Positions 58,656-64,000 of a DNA stretch of 64,000 nucleotides are shown here, in pieces (within the stretch, counting starts at the first letter, position 1; the number at the start of each line of letters is the position of its first letter). The stretch spans positions 1,922,001-1,986,000 of the forward strand of contig NC_012963.1 in NCBI RefSeq assembly GCF_000027005.1. The letters are read 5' to 3'. Position numbers and translations under genes: made by a program. Below the pieces are notes generated by a model that did not search any database, was not told the origin of the DNA, and was given only the letters and a program-made list of their open reading frames with translations. This stretch comes from Komagataella phaffii GS115. Lineage: Eukaryota; Ascomycota; Pichiomycetes; Pichiales; Pichiaceae.

Positions 58656-61070
58656 TTAACCTGACCAGTATCTATATAACTGAGGAGAATCCAAACTAAT
58701 GGGTTTGACGGAGTCATCTCTATCTTTCGTTCCATCCGGATTGGCATCATTAGCACCTATCTTTCTAACTATTGTTTCTATGTTCGAAGGTTTCAACGCT
58801 AACTCCTTTGCTTCATCAAGGATACTTTTGATTTTTTCACTTGAGTCACAGTTTTCTAACAGGTTCACTGCTTCCATCAATTTGTCATGGACTTGACCTG
58901 TGGATTTGGACAAAGAAATTCTCTCTAAAAAGTTTCTTTCCTGTTGAACTTTCAACTTCTTCTTCTTGAATTCGAATTCTTTTTCTAGCTTTGACACTTT
59001 AGCGAGTTTGATGTCCACCAGCTTCATTTGTTGATTTACGAGAGAGATAATATGTTTGTGTAATTCTCTTTCCTCATAAGTTGCAAATACATGAGCTCGA
59101 GAAGCAACAATACCAAAACTGTTGACACCAGCATCTTTTATATCCTCTAGTGGGTCCTCTCTTTCCTTTACATTCTCAGCTGGCTTCTCCAATACTTCTT
59201 CTTTGTTTTCTTCCTTTTCTTTCTCACTGGTTGGCTTTATTTCAGAGGGAGTATTGGTTCTTGGTGACTTTTCTGTATCATCCGTCGACTGCTTTCGTTC
59301 AGACTTGATCGTATTAGTTTCTTTATCTGTAGTTTCACCCTGAGGTTCCTCTTTACTTTTATCCTCCTTCAACTCAATCTTATTAACAATTATTTTTTCA
59401 ATTGCCCTGATGGCTCTAGTAGAAGCAGCAGAAGCAACTGAATGATCGACCAACGTAGCGAGAAAGGCAAGGGTTGACATTACCGGGTTATCAACAGGGG
59501 AGAAGGGAAGTCTGGGAATATACTTCAAAGGTCCTAGTAATTGTGGGTTCTCTTCAAGAAACTTGTCTTCGATAGGTAATTCCAAAAACCTCAATATACA
59601 CTGTTCAGGGGTCTTGTCACCCACATGCTGGGCAATTTGGTTCCAGTTGTTGCCGTACTGTTTGATTCCTTCGAATAATTTCCCTAACTTCTCTTCGTTC
59701 CAACCTTGATTTTTATCTGGTTCTGTAAATAGCTTCACTTTCTTCTTGGGTGGCTCATTGGTAGTAGTTTCTACGTCATCACTTCGTAGAAGTTTCTTGA
59801 TATGAGTCAGATCTGGTAATTTTGTAGGAGGTTTGTAAGTTTCAAACGGAAACAAACCTCTCGGTGTATCGTAGTCTATTCTGTAGCTCTCTGTAGAGAC
59901 AGGGTTTATATTCTGAGGTCTTAACTCAGCGTTAACCTGGTAGTTAATCAGTCCCCATCTGTTGAGGAAACGATGAACTCTCATAATTGTTCCAGCATCT
60001 CCAATCAGATTGCGGCGACATGCTGTTACAGTCAAGTACTCATTTGGATTCATTCTATAAGTGTTCACCATAAAGTTTCTGTACTTTATGTATAGGGCCT
60101 CTGTTTTATGTTTATTAACATTATTGAAAAACTCTGGAAGGGACTTTTTCTCGATATCACTGACCCTTCTCAAACTAAACCATGTGCTGTAAGATGGTAT
60201 GACAATAGTATGTGTCTGAGGTTTATCTTCGGGTAACGGTCTTTCAACTACTTCAGCTTTGACATAATCTGTTTTGTCATCTTCCAAATTTTCATCTTCA
60301 TCTGCATCCAGAACAGGTGTTGGTTTGTGCGATTCCTTTGGAGTAGCAGCTTTTGGTGTTGTCTTTGGTGAGGCCTTTGAGGATGAAGCGTTGACCTTGT
60401 CATCAAAGATTGGCTTGGATGAAACATCGTCAGTGACTTTGGGGGAAGCAATGGGCGTTCCCTCAGCAGTGGATTCGTCAGAGGAAGCAGATGGTCTGAA
60501 CACAGATTTTTCTTCTGGTGTTCCCTTTTTTGTTGCACTTCCGTTACTTTTAGGGCCTTGCACAGAAAGTTCTGGCTCTAGCTCTTCCAACTCTGACTTG
60601 CTTCCTAGCTCTTGCTTGGGTTCTGCTGACCGATTTTCTTGTTCTGTATGTGTAATTCGTTGTGTCTGTGATTGTGATGGTTCTTCTTGTTCTGGAGTTC
60701 CTTGCGATTTATCGTCCGACTCAGCCTGCGATTCGTTTTCTTGCTTTACATGTATATCAGCTTCTAATACTGGCTCTGATGGTGATTTTTTTAGACTTAT
60801 TGGGTTTGGCAGCCGTTGCTCATCATTGGCCACATCGCTAGTGATGGCTTCAACTACTTGCTCCCCATTCTGATTCCTTCCATCTACTCTAACAGCTTGG
60901 TCTTCTTCAATTTCAGAGTCAGACCTACTTCGAGACCTCGACAAACTATCACGTTCTCCTGGTTCAGGCACATTTCCATCCTCGATAGCATCAGCCATAG
61001 AAGAATCTGAATCCTGACTAATTATGGGGTCTTTATCCTTTGGCTCTGCCTGTAATTCATTCAGGGACAT
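58656..61070 (-). CDS. SWI3: SWI/SNF chromatin-remodelling subunit Swi3
   Basis: An 804-residue protein with a SWIRM domain (about residues 288-375, starting TIVIPSYSTWFSLRRVSDIE) and a SANT domain (about 452-500, 'GWNEEKLGKLFEGIKQYG', 'NNWNQIAQHVGDKTPEQC'). A C-terminal leucine-zipper-like coiled coil covers about 670-720 and is the dimerisation and assembly region. The first 280 residues are acidic and Ser/Thr/Pro/Glu-rich, as in S. cerevisiae Swi3 (825 residues). The RSC homologue Rsc8 is much shorter (557), so Swi3 is the better assignment. ATG 61070 starts MSLNELQAE. Confidence 0.9.
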   Translation of the reverse strand: MSLNELQAEPKDKDPIISQDSDSSMADAIEDGNVPEPGERDSLSRSRSRSDSEIEEDQAVRVDGRNQNGEQVVEAITSDVANDEQRLPNPISLKKSPSEPVLEADIHVKQENESQAESDDKSQGTPEQEEPSQSQTQRITHTEQENRSAEPKQELGSKSELEELEPELSVQGPKSNGSATKKGTPEEKSVFRPSASSDESTAEGTPIASPKVTDDVSSKPIFDDKVNASSSKASPKTTPKAATPKESHKPTPVLDADEDENLEDDKTDYVKAEVVERPLPEDKPQTHTIVIPSYSTWFSLRRVSDIEKKSLPEFFNNVNKHKTEALYIKYRNFMVNTYRMNPNEYLTVTACRRNLIGDAGTIMRVHRFLNRWGLINYQVNAELRPQNINPVSTESYRIDYDTPRGLFPFETYKPPTKLPDLTHIKKLLRSDDVETTTNEPPKKKVKLFTEPDKNQGWNEEKLGKLFEGIKQYGNNWNQIAQHVGDKTPEQCILRFLELPIEDKFLEENPQLLGPLKYIPRLPFSPVDNPVMSTLAFLATLVDHSVASAASTRAIRAIEKIIVNKIELKEDKSKEEPQGETTDKETNTIKSERKQSTDDTEKSPRTNTPSEIKPTSEKEKEENKEEVLEKPAENVKEREDPLEDIKDAGVNSFGIVASRAHVFATYEERELHKHIISLVNQQMKLVDIKLAKVSKLEKEFEFKKKKLKVQQERNFLERISLSKSTGQVHDKLMEAVNLLENCDSSEKIKSILDEAKELALKPSNIETIVRKIGANDANPDGTKDRDDSVKPISLDSPQLYRYWSG

Positions 61071-61651
61071 ATTAATACTACAAGCTAATTGTCATAAGCC
61101 TTCCAGCTTGAGTAGAGAAATTCAAAATGTTGTTTACAAGCCATCTCTCATGAAGGTTGAATGTTCGAGCTAGAGGTAAAACTTTTGGTTCCGGCACTAC
61201 TGATGTACTAGATAGAAGAGATATGAAACGGCTAGGATTTTGGCAAGAGGTAAGGGGAAAAAAACTAGTATTTGTACTCCAGCAATTGCTGTTTCCTAGA
61301 AATGTTGGAAAAGTTTTGTTGCTACCAGTCGGACTCAATTAGCACGGACACCGGTTGAGTAAAAAGAAAGATGCGGGGATGCGCAATAAGCTTTTCATTC
61401 ACTGATGATAGGGTTGCGGATCTTCTTCCCAGAAGCCTGTTTTTTTTTCGCAAAAATCTTGAAAGACGTTTCCACTGGTAGGCTGTTGATATCTTCTAAA
61501 CAGGCCAGATATCCCCCTTTTTTAGTACGCTGAAAGCCAAGCAGTTTACAGGAATGGCGTGGTCGTGTCAGAATCAAATGTCGCGTTAGGCCCCATCGAG
61601 CCTTCCCTATTTGTCTAACCTTTAGAAGGTTCCTTCCCCCACACAGTAACC
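61071..61651. other. Divergent promoter region SWI3 / ATG7
   Basis: A 581-base region between the divergent genes SWI3 and ATG7. Open frames of 86 and 103 codons on the minus strand are not credible. No RNA gene or repeat was recognised. Confidence 0.35.
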
Positions 61652-63616
61652 ATGACAAGCATGGATATCCCCTATTCGCAAATAAGTTCATTTGTGAACT
61701 CGTCATTCTTCCAGAAGCTGTCCCAATTGAAGCTCAACAAATATAGACTGGACGACACGGACAAGGCGATAGTGGGCAGTGTCGATTTTAAGTTCATTGG
61801 GAAGAACCAGCCAACAAGTTTATCTGTAGATGAGTCAAGCTTCAATGATAATATAACTTACACGCATGCACAGTTCCCGGTCAAAGGAATACTGAAGAAC
61901 TTAAACACGGTTGAGGATTTCAGAAAGGTGGACAAGAATGAATTTCTTCAATCACAGGGTTTGGTGGTGCATAAATCAATTCAAGACCGTTCGTGTCTAA
62001 AAGATCTCTCAAAGTTGACCCAATTTTTCATTCTGTCCTTTAGCGACTTGAAAGGGTTCAAATTCATCTATTGGTTTGGCTTCCCATCATTAGTGAGTAG
62101 ATGGAAAGTAAACAAACTGAGTGGTCTAACTGAATCGCAGATAGAGCCGTATGAAAGTAAGCTTAACGAGTGGCTAAATGCTCGTTTGCCCATTGAGCAA
62201 AAGCAAGCTTTCATTATTGACAACCTTGAATTCAAACCGTTTGAACAATTGTCAAGTTTTTCACCTGACGATCAGCTTAGCATTGGGTTTATTGACACCA
62301 GCAGCATCCTCAACAAATGTTCCACCCAGTTGAGAAATATTCTGTACATGCTGGCTTATTATGGCTTTGAGAACATCAAAGTATACAATTTCAGATTCAA
62401 CAATACCACATCCTTTACATTAGACATCACTCTTGCTGAGCCTCTTACTTCCGAGCCAAAAACAACAGGGTGGGAGAGAACTGCTCAAGGTAAGTTGGGC
62501 CCCAAACTGGCCGATATAGGTGCTTTGGTTGACCCTGCCCGCTTGGCTGACCAATCAGTTGATCTAAATTTAAAGCTGATGAAATGGAGAGTCATGCCTG
62601 AACTTGATCTGGATATCATAAAGAATAGTAAGGTTCTACTTCTCGGTGCTGGAACACTGGGAAGTTATGTCTCGAGAGTATTGCTAGGATATGGAGTTCG
62701 ACACATTACGTTTGTTGATAATGGTAAAGTTTCATTCTCTAACCCTGTTAGACAACCGTTGTTCAATTTTACAGATTGTTTGGAGGGAGGTGCTCCGAAA
62801 GCCGAAACTGCAGCCAAAGCATTGAAATTAATTTTTCCGTTAATAACAAGCCAAGGATATAACTTGGAAGTACCTATGGCTGGACACCCGGTTACCGATG
62901 AAAAAAGACAGTATGAAGACTATCAAAGGTTAGTGACCCTAATAAAGGAACATGATGTAGTTTTCCTTCTAATGGATTCAAGGGAAACGAGGTGGCTGCC
63001 TACCGTGCTTTGCAACGTTTTTGATAAAATTTGCATCACTGCTGCATTGGGATTTGATTCATACCTGGTAATGAGACATGGAAACTTGTTTAATACCGAG
63101 CACATAGAAGCGGAAGAGAACTCTCACAGGCTGGGATGCTATTTCTGCAACGATATCATTGCTCCGAAAGATAGCACAACTGATCGAACTTTGGATCAAA
63201 TGTGCACAGTGACCAGACCAGGGGTAGCCTTACTTGCTAGTTCTTTGGCTGCGGAACTATTTGTTTCCATTCTTCAACACCCTCTAAAGAGTCATGCGCC
63301 TGCATCACTCCATGATAATGCCACAGTTCTTGGATGTTTACCACAACAACTCCGAGGGTTTCTTCACAATTTCGAAACCTCCAAACTTGAAGCAAATAAC
63401 TACGAATACTGCTCTGCATGTTCGATACAGGTATTAAACGAATACAAATCCAGAACTTGGGATTTTGTCAAAGATGCCCTGAATGAAAACAATTATCTTG
63501 AGGATTTGACAGGCCTTACTAAGGTCAAGCAAGAATCTGAGATAGCCGAGAAGAAGTTTCAAGAGTTTGAAAACGGTTTAGAGTTTAGTGATGAAGATTC
63601 AGAATGGATAAACTAA
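61652..63616 (+). CDS. ATG7: Autophagy E1-like enzyme Atg7 (Gsa7)
   Basis: A 654-residue E1-like enzyme that activates the ubiquitin-like proteins Atg12 and Atg8 in autophagy, and in this yeast is needed for peroxisome degradation. The N-terminal Atg7 domain covers about 1-300. The nucleotide-binding fold starts at about 325 with 'VLLLGAGTLGSYVSRVLLGY', followed by 'FVDNGKVSFSNPVRQPLFNF'. The active-site cysteine is C518 in LDQMCTVTRPG, which equals the position I recall for Pichia pastoris Gsa7. Further cysteines (CYFCN about 492, YCSAC near 590) bind zinc. The C-terminal acidic tail (about 625-654) is the Atg8-binding region. ATG 61652 is the first Met; a second lies three codons on. Confidence 0.98.
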   Translation: MTSMDIPYSQISSFVNSSFFQKLSQLKLNKYRLDDTDKAIVGSVDFKFIGKNQPTSLSVDESSFNDNITYTHAQFPVKGILKNLNTVEDFRKVDKNEFLQSQGLVVHKSIQDRSCLKDLSKLTQFFILSFSDLKGFKFIYWFGFPSLVSRWKVNKLSGLTESQIEPYESKLNEWLNARLPIEQKQAFIIDNLEFKPFEQLSSFSPDDQLSIGFIDTSSILNKCSTQLRNILYMLAYYGFENIKVYNFRFNNTTSFTLDITLAEPLTSEPKTTGWERTAQGKLGPKLADIGALVDPARLADQSVDLNLKLMKWRVMPELDLDIIKNSKVLLLGAGTLGSYVSRVLLGYGVRHITFVDNGKVSFSNPVRQPLFNFTDCLEGGAPKAETAAKALKLIFPLITSQGYNLEVPMAGHPVTDEKRQYEDYQRLVTLIKEHDVVFLLMDSRETRWLPTVLCNVFDKICITAALGFDSYLVMRHGNLFNTEHIEAEENSHRLGCYFCNDIIAPKDSTTDRTLDQMCTVTRPGVALLASSLAAELFVSILQHPLKSHAPASLHDNATVLGCLPQQLRGFLHNFETSKLEANNYEYCSACSIQVLNEYKSRTWDFVKDALNENNYLEDLTGLTKVKQESEIAEKKFQEFENGLEFSDEDSEWIN

Positions 63617-63665
63617 TATACAAAAACTAATCCATGGGGTTCTGGAAAATTAAGAAAAAATATAT

Positions 63666-64000
63666 TTAATGACCCTTCTTTTTTTGCTTATCGATATGAG
63701 CTCGTAGAACCTTTTGCTTATCACGAAGAGCCATTTTCTGTTTGCTTTGCACACCTCTCTTGTGGATGGTCATCAAGAAGTTCTTCTTACGAGCCTTCTC
63801 TTTATTAGTGGTAGAATGCTCTCCTTCTCTCTTTCCTCTTCTAGAACCATGAGCATCTTCATCACGACCAGCCTTGACATGAGCCAATCTCTCTTCCTTA
63901 TTCTGCTTGTATTTAGTTGATCCAACCAATTTGGAGGAGTCCACATGTTGCTCGTTGAGTCCAAAAATAGATTGGCCCATGATCTTTTCCACTCCAGCTT
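63666..64000 (-). CDS. SDA1: SDA1, 3' end only (runs off the window)
   Basis: The last 111 or so codons of Sda1, a nuclear protein needed for 60S ribosomal export and G1 progression. The frame is open to the window edge with no ATG at the right position, so the gene continues beyond 64000. The visible end is basic: '[20 protein letters not shown]', then [20 protein letters not shown] and '[18 protein letters not shown]', which matches the conserved Sda1 C-terminus. TAA at 63666-63668 is the stop. It faces ATG7, 49 bases apart. Confidence 0.88.
   Translation of the reverse strand, partial: AGVEKIMGQSIFGLNEQHVDSSKLVGSTKYKQNKEERLAHVKAGRDEDAHGSRRGKREGEHSTTNKEKARKKNFLMTIHKRGVQSKQKMALRDKQKVLRAHIDKQKKKGH

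Overview
The window is ordinary nuclear chromosomal DNA of a budding yeast, almost certainly Komagataella phaffii/pastoris (the former Pichia pastoris). The evidence is as follows. The gene set is fungal, and genes are nearly intron-free and compact (about 31 protein genes in 64 kb). The PGK1, FAS2, STM1 and ATG7 proteins are clearly yeast-like. The ATG7 active-site cysteine falls at residue 518, as I recall for Pichia pastoris Gsa7. CTG codons sit at conserved leucines (for example PGK1 codon 29 in the VPLDG motif), so this is not a CUG-serine yeast. No virus, transposon, tRNA, CRISPR array or horizontally acquired island was seen.

Layout. 0.4-19 kb: an HSL-type esterase, URB1, then on the minus strand a forkhead regulator (HCM1-like), SET2 and an LST4-like FNIP protein. 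IFH1 (plus) shares a divergent promoter with LST4. After it come eIF3f and a Zn2Cys6 regulator, both minus. 19-31 kb: a 2-kb gene-free stretch leading into PGK1, then ARG82, an SSO syntaxin and FAS2, all plus. 31-42 kb: STB3, STM1 (the only intron I found), SEC7 and URC1, all minus. 42-56 kb: a PPTC7-type mitochondrial phosphatase, NDE1, DRE2, an unrecognised small gene, a CaM kinase, HEM3, a gluconokinase-like gene, ERG10, SSN3 and a mitochondrial membrane protein. 56-64 kb: a Pcl-type cyclin, COY1, SWI3, ATG7 and the 3' end of SDA1, which runs off the right edge.

The genes are independent eukaryotic transcription units and not operons. Several bear on growth control and ribosome production: URB1, SDA1, IFH1, STB3, STM1, LST4 and eIF3f. 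Three are chromatin or Mediator regulators (SET2, SWI3, SSN3). Others are housekeeping metabolism or secretion (PGK1, FAS2, ERG10, HEM3, NDE1, SEC7, SSO, COY1). The most useful non-coding observations are PAC and RRPE-like elements in front of IFH1, two MCB boxes in front of the HCM1-like gene, a run of CGG triplets plus a consensus TATA in front of URC1, and CCAAT boxes in front of HEM3 and NDE1. I did not find a convincing undescribed multi-gene system. The open questions are an unrecognised gene beside DRE2, a C-terminal Zn2Cys6 regulator, and a possible structured RNA upstream of NDE1.

Many open frames in this window are open upstream of their first ATG through GTG or TTG codons. Starts given here use ATG.
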